This document shows, piece after piece, positions 41,901-52,766 of a stretch of 64,000 nt of DNA. Every line of letters starts with the position of its first letter. Positions within the stretch are counted from its first letter, which is position 1. This DNA is from Micromonospora coerulea (GTDB lineage Bacteria; Actinomycetota; Actinomycetes; Mycobacteriales; Micromonosporaceae): NCBI RefSeq assembly GCF_016598485.1, contig NZ_JAEMUW010000005.1, forward strand, positions 1-64,000, in the 5' to 3' direction. The position numbers and the translations under genes were made by a program. Under the pieces are notes generated by a model that was given only the letters and a program-made list of their open reading frames with translations, was not told where the DNA came from and made no database searches.

Positions 41901-43867
41901 CGGCCGGCGCCGGGCTGGTCCGCCCGTGGACCACCGCGCTGGCGCTCGGCGGCATCGCGCTGATCGGGGTGGTGGTGGCCGCCCTGGCCCGGGCGCTGGC
42001 GCCGCCGCTGGTGGAGGACATCGAGACCGAGGGGATGCCACCGCACCTGGTCCAGGTGGGCGGCGCGGCGGCGGGTGCCGCGCTGCTCGCGCTACCCGGC
42101 GCGATGGCGGCCCTGGCCGCCGAGTTCGGCAACACCTCACAGGTGGTGCTCACCGCCGCGCTGGCCGCGTCCAGCCTCGGCCTGGCCACGGTGGCGGTGG
42201 TCCGCCGGCAGGTCCCGCAGTACCTGCCGTACGCGAGCGTGGCCGTGGTCGGCGGCGCGACCATCAGCGCGCTGGCGGCGATCCTCACCGGCCTCCCGTC
42301 CGGGGTGTACGCGGCCGCGGCGGCGCTGCTCGGCGTCCTCGCGGAGCTGGTCCGGGCCGCCACCACCCCGCCGGTCGGCTCGGCCCGGCCGGTACGCCGC
42401 TGGTCGGTGCTGCTGGACGGGGCGTTGCGCCGGCTGCCCGACGACGGGACGGAGCTGCGCTGGCGGGTGAGCCCGGCCGCCGGGGCGCTCGCCGCGGCGA
42501 TCCTGCCGACCGCGCTGGCGCTGGTGACGCTCGCCCCGCCGTTGCTGGTCGCGCTGGTCGAACCGTTCCGGTCGCTGTCCCGGGTCTGGCAGGGGCCGCC
42601 GCCGGAGCTGCTCACCCCGCCGCCCGAGGCGGTGGACCCGACCCACGTGCTGACCGCGCTGCTGCTCACCGCGACCGCCGCGCTCGCCGCCACCGGGTTC
42701 AGCGGCGGACGGCGGTCCCGGGCGGTGCCGGTGGTGCTGCCCGGCGCCGCGGTCACCCTCCTGATCACACCGGTGGCGCTCGGGCACGGCTGGCCGGAGA
42801 GCGCGCTCGCCGGCCTCACGGTCTTCACCATCTCGATGCTCGGGCTGGCCCTGACCCCGCCGCCACCGCTGGCCGAGCCGGCGCGGTCGCTGCGGGTGGC
42901 CCGGGTGCTGGTCTTCGCGATCGGGTTGGCCGCCGGCGGTGCCGGGCTGGCCGGCAGCCTCGCGACCCGGGAGCTGACCCTGTTCACGCTGGGTGGAGCG
43001 GTCGGCGTCGGGGTGGTGGCCGCGCTCTTCGGCACCACCCAGCGGGCCCGCATCCTGGGCTGGCTCTTCGCCTCGCTGATGGCGCAGCTCTTCGTGCTCA
43101 CCCTCGGCCTGGTGATCGGGCTGGCCGCCGTCTGGTCCGCGTTCGGGGTGCTGGCGGTGGGCGCCGCCCTGCAGGTGTTCGCGGCCACCCTGCCCCGGCT
43201 GCGCCGCCCCGAGGCGTACCGGGAAGCGGCCACCGTCGAGTGGAGCGGATACGCGGCCGCCCTCATCGCGCTGGCCCTGGCCTTCGACTCCCCCCGGCAC
43301 ATCGCCGCCCTGCTGGCCGCCTGGGGCGCCGTCCTCGGGGTGGCCGCCACCCGCCCGGGCCGGCGGCCGGTGGAGCGGCGGATCCTGTTCTGGGCGGTGG
43401 TGGCCTGCGAGATCAGCGCCTGGTGGATCCTGATGCGGGTGGCCGACGTTGCGCTGCCGGAGGCGTACACGCTGCCGTTCGCCGCGCTGGCCCTGCTGGT
43501 CGGGGTGCTGGAGCTGCGCCACCGGCCGGACCTGTCGAGCTGGGTCGCCTACGGGCCGGCCCTGGTGGCCGCCTTCGTGCCGACCCTGGCAATCGTGCTG
43601 GCCACCGACTCCACCATGCTGCGTCAGGTGCTGCTACTGCTCGGCGCGGTGGCGGTGCTGATCTTCGGGTCGACCAGCCGGCAGCAGGCGCCGGTGATCG
43701 TGGGCGCCACGGTCACCGCGATCGCGGCCGTGCACGCGTTGTTCAGCCTCGGCCCGTGGCTGGTGCTGATCCCGGTCGGCTTCGTGCTGCTGGTCCTCGG
43801 GGCGAGCAACGAGCGCCGCCGCCGCGCCCAGGAACGCCTCCAGACCGCGCTTCGCGGGATGCGGTGA
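38966..43867 (+). CDS. Giant polytopic membrane protein with N-terminal zinc ribbon (SCO7613-type)
   Basis: The 1,633-residue protein begins with a rubredoxin-like zinc ribbon (FRCASCGREIKPAVICPHCG), then an amphipathic coiled coil (AEIERSIAEMKARDAEIAREQ, about residues 30-60), a basic/proline-rich linker to about 135, and the remaining 1,500 residues as dozens of hydrophobic segments separated by short charged loops. Repeated blocks (VLMLLAPPVLARRGL, VLLFLAPSIDRGRRADL, GILLRPPWKYDVS) suggest internal duplication. GTG 38966 has GGAGGG five bases upstream. Proteins of this type are annotated only as SCO7613-type membrane proteins. A transport or glycan-translocation role is possible but unproven. 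Confidence 0.82.
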   Translation: MQTFRCASCGREIKPAVICPHCGADQPQWAEHLAEIERSIAEMKARDAEIAREQRQIAAKMQAALFQRDILAHAGEERIKQATRPRRVLRRRPGRRPPTATTGAPPRVPRQGTPPPGPDDLPPPPPPSTAHWLDVDDPEHPPEASSREVQNIPLGLGALLLGVAAVVFAAVATSSMDALARLGVLLVATVLMLLAPPVLARRGLTSTAETIAAVGLLLVPLAGYALWAVDRIGADSSGAVFAGSIFLLTTLVAFGYARGTGLRAPRFATVLAAQPVLPLLAYDRITGPAGWALVLTVVAVVDLALVRSAVIVERPVRRDLPAPPPAAPRQRATEGRPETDPEESAEVLGAEPVTAPTPGPARPVPWLGELTWVLHGAAVAVALAYAVTALLRADTVPVATGAGATLLLAALVGLVGTLVLRRPPLPDVGAGILTLAVIGALSRVASVAFPGRSLLLIAAVIALTGLAVRAVPEAARRGPQLASAVALTVSGLVVAGGALRAGLAPARAAMPAWSADLDRWHGTLAEAVGPTGWQLAASAFLLTIAAVVALPPEIRREFAVLGAALTALAVPASLGLGWAAAPWPMLLAAVGIGVLGLSADTGRAAVVHAVTAFGLGSVGAAASLSRPALTAAALTTLFLAGALVSLTPRIRIAPAAADTVSGWAAGGAAFALPGAVAAFVAATVPADPSPTPASLREVTVPVLAASFLAVCVTLGYAAIVQVAQRHLSLPHAVGTGLGALAVAAAAFGAPGTTSADAWVGALLLVAAVLLFLAPSIDRGRRADLSLDGSDLAAAATTAALIATLARIAAVLAPGGQLVVAAALVLVVAVAARAMPEEWRRGPILGIAVGGTLIGLIAGWSALRGGLGVLATPGPIWAGDLTGWPAAPTGGATWQAPIALALLAVAAGILLRPPWKYDVSGVAVVLATIGTPAAFDLPWWSPVLVGAMVATVFGMAAVAAIDPRAALSRATVAGVVALHAAGAGLVRPWTTALALGGIALIGVVVAALARALAPPLVEDIETEGMPPHLVQVGGAAAGAALLALPGAMAALAAEFGNTSQVVLTAALAASSLGLATVAVVRRQVPQYLPYASVAVVGGATISALAAILTGLPSGVYAAAAALLGVLAELVRAATTPPVGSARPVRRWSVLLDGALRRLPDDGTELRWRVSPAAGALAAAILPTALALVTLAPPLLVALVEPFRSLSRVWQGPPPELLTPPPEAVDPTHVLTALLLTATAALAATGFSGGRRSRAVPVVLPGAAVTLLITPVALGHGWPESALAGLTVFTISMLGLALTPPPPLAEPARSLRVARVLVFAIGLAAGGAGLAGSLATRELTLFTLGGAVGVGVVAALFGTTQRARILGWLFASLMAQLFVLTLGLVIGLAAVWSAFGVLAVGAALQVFAATLPRLRRPEAYREAATVEWSGYAAALIALALAFDSPRHIAALLAAWGAVLGVAATRPGRRPVERRILFWAVVACEISAWWILMRVADVALPEAYTLPFAALALLVGVLELRHRPDLSSWVAYGPALVAAFVPTLAIVLATDSTMLRQVLLLLGAVAVLIFGSTSRQQAPVIVGATVTAIAAVHALFSLGPWLVLIPVGFVLLVLGASNERRRRAQERLQTALRGMR

Positions 43868-43911
43868 AACCGGAGGGGCCAGGCGGCGAGATTGCCGTGT
43901 TGCGCAGGGTG

Positions 43912-43990
43912 GGCCGGCCGGGACCGTGAGCGCGGCCGGGCCGGCCGGGACCGTGAGCGCGGTGCGGCGGCCGGCCGGGGCCGTGAGCGC
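43912..43990. repeat. Three tandem copies of a 27-30 bp GC-rich unit
   Basis: Copies begin at 43912, 43939 and 43969. The first two share 24 bases containing CCGGGACCGTGAGCGC; the third has one internal change. They lie between the giant membrane protein and purE. The array is too short and too even in spacing variation for CRISPR. Confidence 0.7.
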
Positions 43991-44032
43991 CGGCACGGCG
44001 GTCCCGGGTACGGCTGTGGACCCGGCGGCGGC

Positions 44033-44524
44033 TCAGCCGAGGGAGGCGCGGAGCGCGGCGTCCTTCTCGGCGACCAGCTCCTCCAGGCTCGCCTGGTAGT
44101 CGGCCATCCGCTTGAGCAGCGCCGGGTCGCTCGCGGCGAGGATGCGGACGGCGAGCAGACCGGCGTTGCGGGCGTTGCCGATCGACACGGTGGCCACCGG
44201 GACGCCGGCGGGCATCTGCACGATCGACAACAGGGAGTCCATGCCGTCGAGGTGCTTCAGCGGCACGGGCACGCCGATCACCGGCAGCGGGGTGACGGAA
44301 GCGACCATGCCGGGCAGCGCGGCCGCCCCGCCGGCCCCGGCGATGATCACCTTGAGGCCCCGGTCGGCGGCGTCCCGGCCGTACTCGATCATCTTGACCG
44401 GAGTGCGGTGCGCCGAGATCACCGCGACCTCGTACGGCACGGCGAACTCGTCCAGCGCCTCGGCGGCGGCCTTCATGGTCGGCCAGTCGGAGTCGCTGCC
44501 CATGATCAGCCCGACGGTGCTCAC
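44033..44524 (-). CDS. purE: N5-carboxyaminoimidazole ribonucleotide mutase
   Basis: The 163-residue enzyme isomerises N5-CAIR to CAIR in purine synthesis. Landmarks are [11 protein letters not shown] (substrate phosphate/ribose), ISAHRTP and [10 protein letters not shown]. Its GTG overlaps the purK stop (GTGA), so PurK and PurE are made together. Short class I PurE length is normal. Confidence 0.97.
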   Translation of the reverse strand: MSTVGLIMGSDSDWPTMKAAAEALDEFAVPYEVAVISAHRTPVKMIEYGRDAADRGLKVIIAGAGGAAALPGMVASVTPLPVIGVPVPLKHLDGMDSLLSIVQMPAGVPVATVSIGNARNAGLLAVRILAASDPALLKRMADYQASLEELVAEKDAALRASLG

Positions 44525-45681
44525 TCGTGCCCCTCGCGCAGCCAGCGGGCGGCCCGCGCGGCGCGCGCCCGTACGTCGTCCAGGTCGTCGCCGAGCACCG
44601 TGACGTGCCCGATCTTGCGGCCCGGGCGCACCTGCTTGCCGTACAGGTGGACCTTGGCGCCCGGCTCGGCGGCGAACAGGTGGTGCAGCCGCTCGTCGAT
44701 GGAGATCCCGCCCGGCTCGCCGCCGAGCACGTTCGCCATCACCACGACCGGCGCGGCCAGCGAGGTGTCGCCCATCGGGTAGTCGAGCACCGCCCGCAGG
44801 TGCTGCTCGAACTGGGACGTCCGGGCGCCCTCGATGGTCCAGTGCCCGGAGTTGTGCGGCCGCATGGCCAGTTCGTTGACCATCAGCCCGGTGGGGGTCT
44901 CGAAGAGCTCCACGGCGAGCAGACCGACCACGCCGAGCGCGGTGGCCAGGTCGATGGCGAGCTGCTGGGCGGCGACGGCCAAGTCCTCGGGCAGCCCCGG
45001 CGCCGGCGCCAGCACCTCCACGCAGATGCCGTCCCGCTGCACGGTCTCCACCACCGGGTACGCGGCCACCTGCCCGAACGGCGAGCGGGCCACCTGCACC
45101 GCCAGCTCCCGCCGCAGCGCGACCCGCTCCTCGACGATCAGCGAGGTGCCCCCGGCGAGCAGGGTGGCCCCCAGCTCGGCGGCCTGCGCCGCGTCGTCGA
45201 CCAGCCAGACGCCGCGCCCGTCGTAGCCGCCCCGGGCCGCCTTCAGCACCACCGGCCAGCCCAGTTCGTCGCCGAAGGCGACCAGGTCGGCCTGCGCGGT
45301 GACCGGTCGCCAGGCCGGGTTCGGGGCACCCAGTTCACCGAGACGCTCCCGCATGACCCGCTTGTCCTGCGCGTGCAGCAGCGCGTCGGCCGGGGGGAAG
45401 AGCTTCACCCCCTCGTCGGCGAGGGCGCGGATGTGCTCGGTCGGCACGTGCTCGTGGTCGAAGGTGACCACGTCGCAGCCCTTGGCGAAGGTGCGCAGCG
45501 CGGCCAGGTCGGTGTGGTCGCCGTACTGGACGTCGGCCGCGACCAGGGCGGCCCCGTCGTCCGGGGCGAGCGCGAGGACGCGCAGCGACTGGCCGAGGGC
45601 GATGGCGGCCTGATGGGTCATGCGGGCCAGTTGGCCGCCGCCGACCATGCCGACGACAGGGAGTCCGGTACGGGGATCCAT
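44521..45681 (-). CDS. purK: N5-carboxyaminoimidazole ribonucleotide synthase
   Basis: The 386-residue ATP-grasp enzyme makes N5-CAIR from AIR, bicarbonate and ATP. It has [16 protein letters not shown], the ATP-grasp segment [16 protein letters not shown] and [24 protein letters not shown] near the metal site. TAGGCT at 45696-45691 lies nine bases before the ATG, giving a very short leader. It is divergent from the pdxH-like gene and coupled to purE. Confidence 0.96.
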   Translation of the reverse strand: MDPRTGLPVVGMVGGGQLARMTHQAAIALGQSLRVLALAPDDGAALVAADVQYGDHTDLAALRTFAKGCDVVTFDHEHVPTEHIRALADEGVKLFPPADALLHAQDKRVMRERLGELGAPNPAWRPVTAQADLVAFGDELGWPVVLKAARGGYDGRGVWLVDDAAQAAELGATLLAGGTSLIVEERVALRRELAVQVARSPFGQVAAYPVVETVQRDGICVEVLAPAPGLPEDLAVAAQQLAIDLATALGVVGLLAVELFETPTGLMVNELAMRPHNSGHWTIEGARTSQFEQHLRAVLDYPMGDTSLAAPVVVMANVLGGEPGGISIDERLHHLFAAEPGAKVHLYGKQVRPGRKIGHVTVLGDDLDDVRARAARAARWLREGHE

Positions 45682-45862
45682 AGCGCCGCCAGCCTATCGG
45701 GGCGGGCCGTGCTCCGACCCGGAGGGCCGGATCATGCCGCCGCGTTCACACGATCCGGCGCGGGTCGCGCGGCACCGCTGCGCACCGTCGCCGAGCGCCG
45801 ACCGGCCGGTATCAGCCTTCGGGACCGGCGGAACCTGAGCGAGGGGGACCGAGGCCGATTGA

Positions 45863-45868
45863 CATGAT
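45863..45868 (+). promoter_or_regulatory. Probable leaderless -10 of PdxH-family gene
   Basis: CATGAT ends six bases before ATG 45875, and there is no SD. The first position is off-consensus, but the spacing repeats that at other genes here. Confidence 0.35.
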
Positions 45869-45874
45869 CAGCTC

Positions 45875-46525
45875 ATGACGACCCGCGAGACGCTGCGCGC
45901 GCTGCCGGTGCTGGCGCACCAGATGCCGTCCTTCGACCCGGCCGGCGCGCCGCCGGAGCCGATGACCCTTTTCGCCGACTGGCTGACCGAGGCCGTCGCC
46001 GCCGGGGTGGACGAGCCGCACGCGATGACCCTGTCGACCGTCGACGCCGACGGCGCGCCGGACGCCCGGGTGCTGATCCTCAAGGACCTCGACGCGACCG
46101 GCTGGCACTTCGCCACCAGCGCGATCAGCGCCAAGGGTCGCCAGCTCGCCGCCGACCCCCGGGTCGCGCTCACCTTCCACTGGCGGGAGCAGGGCCGCCA
46201 GGTCCGGGTCCGCGGCGCCGCCCGGGCCGCCGACCCGGCCGTCTCCCGGCAGGACTTCCTGGCCCGGCCGGAGGGCTCCCGGATCGCCACCCTGGCCGGC
46301 CGGCAGAGCGCCGTCCTCGCCGACCGGGCCGAGCTGGACCGGGAGCTGGCCGACGTCCGCGCGCGGCTGGCCGCCGACCCCGACCTGGTCGCCGAGACGC
46401 ACACCGTCTACGCCGTCGTGCCGACGACGGTGGAGTTCTGGCAGGCCGACCGGGAACGCCGGCACGTCCGGCTGCGCTACCGCCGCACCGAGCGCGGGTG
46501 GGACCGCGAGCTGCTCTGGCCGTGA
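45875..46525 (+). CDS. pdxH: Pyridoxine/pyridoxamine 5'-phosphate oxidase family
   Basis: The 216-residue FMN enzyme has AMTLSTVDADGAPDARVLILKDLDATGWHFAT, FHWREQGRQVRVRG and the C-terminal EFWQADRERRHVRLRY...WDRELLWP characteristic of PdxH, which oxidises PNP or PMP to pyridoxal phosphate. The RxxxRWxR-type ending is slightly diverged, so F420/FMN-dependent relatives remain possible. It is convergent with the DUF255 gene, 12 bp apart. Confidence 0.85.
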   Translation: MTTRETLRALPVLAHQMPSFDPAGAPPEPMTLFADWLTEAVAAGVDEPHAMTLSTVDADGAPDARVLILKDLDATGWHFATSAISAKGRQLAADPRVALTFHWREQGRQVRVRGAARAADPAVSRQDFLARPEGSRIATLAGRQSAVLADRAELDRELADVRARLAADPDLVAETHTVYAVVPTTVEFWQADRERRHVRLRYRRTERGWDRELLWP

Positions 46526-46537
46526 CCGGCCGCCGGG

Positions 46538-48574
<2,037 letters not shown>

Positions 48575-48580
48575 CCGACG

Positions 48581-48586
48581 ACCATA
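48581..48586 (-). promoter_or_regulatory. Leaderless -10 of DUF255 gene
   Basis: TATGGT on the minus strand ends six bases before GTG 48574. No SD is visible. Confidence 0.5.
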
Positions 48587-48638
48587 TCGAGCACGCTCCG
48601 GTGCCGCTGGCGGAGCGGAGCGGTCGAACCGGGAACGA

Positions 48639-48658
48639 GCCCCGGTCCCGACCGGGGC
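48639..48658 (-). terminator. Hairpin after secreted-protein gene
   Basis: GCCCCGGTC (48639-48647) and GACCGGGGC (48650-48658) form a 9-bp stem with a 2-nt loop. It separates the secreted-protein gene from the DUF255 promoter. Confidence 0.5.
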
Positions 48659-48677
48659 GCCGGGGCCGGGGGCTCGG

Positions 48678-49574
48678 TCAGCTCAGGCCCAGCCGCACCG
48701 TGGTCGGGCCGAAGTCGGCCTGCACCGGCTCGTCCCAGAACGGGTCCCGCCCCTCCGCCCGGATCCCCACCTGCACGTCCCCCGGCACCAAGGGAACGTT
48801 GTCCGTCAGCACGACCGTCGCCGTCCAGTCCGCCGCCCCGTCCGGCCCACACTCCACCGGAATGCGGAACACGCCGACGGCCGGGCGGGGAGACTGCGTG
48901 ACGTGGCCGTTGAGGTAGACGGTCGCCGCCTGCGCGCAGCTGAGCGTGCCGTGCACGGCGGCCGTGCCGTCCGGCAGCGCGACGGTCCCGGTCTCGGCCA
49001 CCGTGACCTGCGGATTCAGCAGCGGCGGCGCGGGCGGGTTGACGACGTGCACCTCGCCCCGGGCGGCCGGCTCGTCGCCGAAGCAGTGCTGCTCGAAGGT
49101 GGCGTCGAGCTTCTGCAGATAGTTGTACGGCCCGAACGCGACGTCGTGGATGGTGAACGAACCGGTCAGCTGCCGGCACACCCGGCCGTTGCCGTTGAGG
49201 TTCATCCCGGGCGCGCCGCCCTCCTCGTACGGATAGGCCATCGCGCCGGTGTAGGTGTTGCCGGGGGCGAGCAGCCGCGAACCCGCAGCGGACAGGTTCA
49301 GGTTCCAGCGCTGGCCGGTCGCGTCGTCGCCGAGGCGGACGGTCAGTTCGTACGGGTTGCCGAACATGGTGATCACGGTGCCGGTGGTGGTGGAGTAGGA
49401 GTACGTCTCCCCACCGGTGAGGTACTCGCCCGGATCGCCGCTCACCGTGAAGGTGCCCGTGGCGGGCCCGGTCGGCGGCTCCGCCGAGGCAGGCGCGGCG
49501 ACCACCAGGCCGGCGGCGCCGGCGGCCAGTGACAGAGCCGCGGCGAGCAGGGCCCGTCGCCAGGAAATCCGCAT
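48678..49574 (-). CDS. Secreted protein of unknown function
   Basis: The 298-residue protein has a clear Sec signal ([32 protein letters not shown], cleavage after ASA at about residue 32). The mature part is beta-rich with few charged residues and includes [37 protein letters not shown], suggesting one disulfide, and a C-terminal Ig-like segment. GGGGGAGGA precedes ATG 49574. No family recognised; it is an exported surface or extracellular protein. Confidence 0.8.
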   Translation of the reverse strand: MRISWRRALLAAALSLAAGAAGLVVAAPASAEPPTGPATGTFTVSGDPGEYLTGGETYSYSTTTGTVITMFGNPYELTVRLGDDATGQRWNLNLSAAGSRLLAPGNTYTGAMAYPYEEGGAPGMNLNGNGRVCRQLTGSFTIHDVAFGPYNYLQKLDATFEQHCFGDEPAARGEVHVVNPPAPPLLNPQVTVAETGTVALPDGTAAVHGTLSCAQAATVYLNGHVTQSPRPAVGVFRIPVECGPDGAADWTATVVLTDNVPLVPGDVQVGIRAEGRDPFWDEPVQADFGPTTVRLGLS

Positions 49575-49712
49575 GCTGTCCTCCCCCGAGAATGGACACG
49601 AAGGGCGACGCATTTCGATGCGCCGGCCCGGCCCAAGCCTATGGGGTCCGCGACCCGCGCACTGTCCCGTCCGGCGGTCGCCCGCCCAACCTGTCGACGA
49701 CCAGCCGGTGGG

Positions 49713-52244
49713 TCAGGAGGCGCCGTCGGCGCGGAGCGGGAAGACGTTCCGCTGGGCCGTGTCGCGCAGCGACCCGAGCACCGCGCCGATCTTGTCCGCC
49801 GGCATCGGCTTGAAGAAGTGGTAACCCTGGGCGGCGGTGCAACCCAGCTCGGCCAGGGCGTTCCGCTGCTCGGCGGTCTCCACGCCCTCGGCGACCACCC
49901 GCAGCCCCAACTCGTGGGCCAGTCCCACGGTGGTCCGGACGATCGCCGCCGCCTCCGGCGAGTCGGCCATCCGGACCACGAAGGAACGGTCCACCTTCAG
50001 CTCGTCCACCGCGATCCGGGTCAGGAAGGTCAGTGACGAGAAGCCGGTGCCGAAGTCGTCGACGGCGAGCTGCACGCCCATCGCGCGCAGCGTGGCGAGC
50101 ACCTCGTCGATGATCTCCAGCTCGCTCATCACCACCGTCTCGGTGATCTCCAGGACCAGCCGGCGCGGCGGCACCTGGTGCCGGCGCAGCGCCTCGCCGA
50201 TCTCCGTCGGCAGCCGGGGATCGAGCAGGCTGCGCGCCGACAGGTTCACCGAGATCGGCACGTCCAGTCCCTCGCGGGCCCAGCCGGCGGCGACCGCGAG
50301 GGCCTTGTCCAGCACGTACCGGGTGAAGGCGCCGAGCTGCTCGCTGTTCTCCACGGGGCGGATGAAGTCGGACGGGCCGAGCCAGCCGCGGCGCGGGTGC
50401 CGCCAGCGGATCAACGCCTCCACCCCGGTCGGGGCGCCGGTGGCCAGGTCCACCGCGGGCTGCAACGCCAGCACCAGCTGGTCGTCGGCCGCGAGGGCCT
50501 CCCGCAGCTCCGCGAGCAGCGCCAGGTGGTCGGTGCTCGCGGCGTCCCGGGTGCTGTCGTACGCGGCGACGCTGCCGCCACCCTCCTTCGCCTGGTACAT
50601 CGCGATGTCGGCCCGGCGCAGCAGCTCGGTCAGGTCGGCGGTGCCCGCGTCGGCGACCACCACGCCCACGGAGACCTCGACGGACATCCGGACGCCCGCC
50701 ACCACGGTGGGCGCGGCGAGCCGCTCGGCGATCTCCCGGGCCTGCCGCAGCGCGTACGCCGTCGGCGCGGCGCGGTCGCCGATCACCGGGACGGCGGTCA
50801 GGAGCAGGGCGAACTCGTCCCCGCCGAGCCGCCCGAGCAGGTCGCCCGGGCGGGCGATGGCCGCCAGCCGGTTGGCGGTCAGCCGCAGCAGCTGGTCGCC
50901 GGCCGCATGCCCGAGCGTGTCGTTGACCTCTTTGAACTGGTTGATGTCGAGCAGCAGCAGCGCCACCGGGTGGTCGTGGGCGAGCCGGCGCAGCGCCTGG
51001 TCACCCTGGTCGAGCATGGCGGCCCGATTGATCAGCCCGGTGAGCTGGTCGTGCACCGCCTCGTACGACGACCGCTCGGTGACCAGCCGCAGCTCCCGGT
51101 GGGTGGCCGCGTCGTGTAGCGCGGCGGCCAGCGCATCGCCGAACGCCGCCACGGCGTCCCGCTCCCTTGCGCTGGGCGGGGCCGACGGGGCGAAGTGGAC
51201 GCGCAGCTCCCCCACCTGGACGCTGCCCACGGTCAGCGACCGGACCAGCTCGTGCTCGGCCGGCTCGGTACGCCGCGGCGGGTCCACCTCGCGGTCGCGC
51301 ACCTGACCGCCGAGGTCCGCCCGGTAGCGCCACCACCGGTCGTCGCCCCGGGCGACGTCGACGTCGACGAGTTCGGCGCCGAACAGGGTGAGTGCGCCGG
51401 ACACGGCGGCGCTCGCCACGTCCCGCTCGTCGAGCTGGTTGAGGGCGGCGGTGGCCTCCGCGAAGGCCCGCCAGGTACGCCGCTCCTGGTCGGCCCGGAG
51501 CCGGTGCCGGTACGTCTGCTGGAGCAGCCAGAGCGGCGGCGGGAGCAACAGCAGCCAGCGGGCGTCCAGCTCCAGCAGCGTGACGACCACCAGGCCGACG
51601 GCCACGTTGCCGACGAACATGAGCAGCTTCCCGCGGAGCGCGGCGAGCAGCGGCGGCCCGATCGGGACACCGTGCCGCAGGGCCAGGGTCGCCCCGCCCA
51701 GCCAGCCGGTGGTGACCAGGTAGGTCACCGAGCCGGCGGTGAGCGCGAGCGCGAGCGCCGGGGTCGGCGCGGCGAGCAGGGGCCGGCCCAGCGCGCTGGT
51801 CACCGCGACGGCGAGCGCGGTGGCGGCGGTCAGCGACCCGGTGATCCGGACGAGTTCCAGCGCCGGTCGACGGTCGGTGAGCAGGGACATCGCCGTCCAG
51901 GCGGTACCGGTGCCGAGCAGAGCCGCCGCCGGCAGCCAGCCGGCCGGAGCGAGATAGAGGCAGACGATGAGGGCCGCCTCGCCCCAGGTGATGCTCACCA
52001 TCCCGGCGGCGGTGCGGAACCGGAGCCGGGCCAGCTGGGCGACGGCGAACGCGGTGCCGGCGAGGCCGAAGCGGACGAAGCCGGGAAGTGGGTCGTCCGG
52101 CGGGAGGGACGCCGGAACGGTCAGGCCGACGGTGGCGGCGACCAGCGCGGTGACCACCACTGCGGCGGTCAGCACGACCACCGGGGTCGGTGTGCCCCGC
52201 AGGCCCAGCCGATCGGCGGGAGGACCGTCCCGGCCGGAGGTCAC
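49713..52244 (-). CDS. GGDEF-EAL cyclic-di-GMP protein with membrane N-terminus
   Basis: The 843-residue protein has about eight transmembrane segments (residues 20-240), a GAF-like region, then GGDEF at about 470 (RLGGDEFALLL) with an intact RPGD I-site five residues before it. The EAL domain has ALIRWRHP at about 607 and NLSARSLLDPRLPTEI, ending DDFGTGFSSLTFL and DRSFVVRM. Both domains keep their key residues, so it may make and degrade cyclic-di-GMP. A membrane signal presumably sets the balance. GAGGTGGG precedes GTG 52244. Confidence 0.92.
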   Translation of the reverse strand: MTSGRDGPPADRLGLRGTPTPVVVLTAAVVVTALVAATVGLTVPASLPPDDPLPGFVRFGLAGTAFAVAQLARLRFRTAAGMVSITWGEAALIVCLYLAPAGWLPAAALLGTGTAWTAMSLLTDRRPALELVRITGSLTAATALAVAVTSALGRPLLAAPTPALALALTAGSVTYLVTTGWLGGATLALRHGVPIGPPLLAALRGKLLMFVGNVAVGLVVVTLLELDARWLLLLPPPLWLLQQTYRHRLRADQERRTWRAFAEATAALNQLDERDVASAAVSGALTLFGAELVDVDVARGDDRWWRYRADLGGQVRDREVDPPRRTEPAEHELVRSLTVGSVQVGELRVHFAPSAPPSARERDAVAAFGDALAAALHDAATHRELRLVTERSSYEAVHDQLTGLINRAAMLDQGDQALRRLAHDHPVALLLLDINQFKEVNDTLGHAAGDQLLRLTANRLAAIARPGDLLGRLGGDEFALLLTAVPVIGDRAAPTAYALRQAREIAERLAAPTVVAGVRMSVEVSVGVVVADAGTADLTELLRRADIAMYQAKEGGGSVAAYDSTRDAASTDHLALLAELREALAADDQLVLALQPAVDLATGAPTGVEALIRWRHPRRGWLGPSDFIRPVENSEQLGAFTRYVLDKALAVAAGWAREGLDVPISVNLSARSLLDPRLPTEIGEALRRHQVPPRRLVLEITETVVMSELEIIDEVLATLRAMGVQLAVDDFGTGFSSLTFLTRIAVDELKVDRSFVVRMADSPEAAAIVRTTVGLAHELGLRVVAEGVETAEQRNALAELGCTAAQGYHFFKPMPADKIGAVLGSLRDTAQRNVFPLRADGAS

Positions 52245-52424
52245 GGACCCACCTCGTTCGCGGGCACGCGATGGGCACGCCGGGCGGCCGCTGCTTCGAC
52301 GGTCATCGGCGCCCCCCTTCCGCGCACGGGTCGGGGACGTTCGGTCCCCCCGGCGGAAGGCTAAGCCAAAGCCGGTGGCCGCAACAGGGGGCGACGACCG
52401 GCTTCGACGTGAATCATGCGTGGA

Positions 52425-52718
52425 CTACCCGTTCCGGCGCTGCTGGGAGCCCTTGGGAGCGTTCGTGAGTGATTCCTCCGCGGCGGTCCCGTCTGTCGGA
52501 TCGACGACTGCCCCGTCGGTCCGGGCCGCGTCGGCCGGACCGGTCTGCTGCGGGAACCGGTCGGGCAGCCGGCGCAGTCGGGCGTTCATGTTGCGGATCA
52601 GCAGGACGGTGGCGGTGGCCAGCAGCACGATGAGGAAGAGGCCCATCGGCCCGGCCAGACCACCCGAGCGGGTGTCACCGAAGTTGTTCTCCGCGAGCAC
52701 CTGGGCAGTGGTCAGCAT
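52425..52718 (-). CDS. Small single-span membrane protein near mca
   Basis: The 97-residue protein has one hydrophobic segment (MGLFLIVLLATATVLLIRNM, residues 25-44) and a charged cytoplasmic tail of about 50 residues. GGAGGAACACC lies before the ATG. It is 48 bp downstream of mca on the same strand; similar small membrane genes adjoin mca in other actinobacteria. Function unknown. Confidence 0.75.
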   Translation of the reverse strand: MLTTAQVLAENNFGDTRSGGLAGPMGLFLIVLLATATVLLIRNMNARLRRLPDRFPQQTGPADAARTDGAVVDPTDGTAAEESLTNAPKGSQQRRNG

Positions 52719-52766
52719 GGTGTTCCTCCGATGTGCGGCTATCCACCAGCGTAGCCTGGCCGGCCG

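Noticed and set aside
43912..43990. Short CRISPR array
   Set aside because: Only three units, adjacent without true spacers, and no cas genes in the window.
45875..46525. Same function as the FMN-barrel gene at 14178
   Set aside because: Only this one shows PdxH landmarks at the C-terminus; the 14178 gene is of the Pyridox_ox_2 type.
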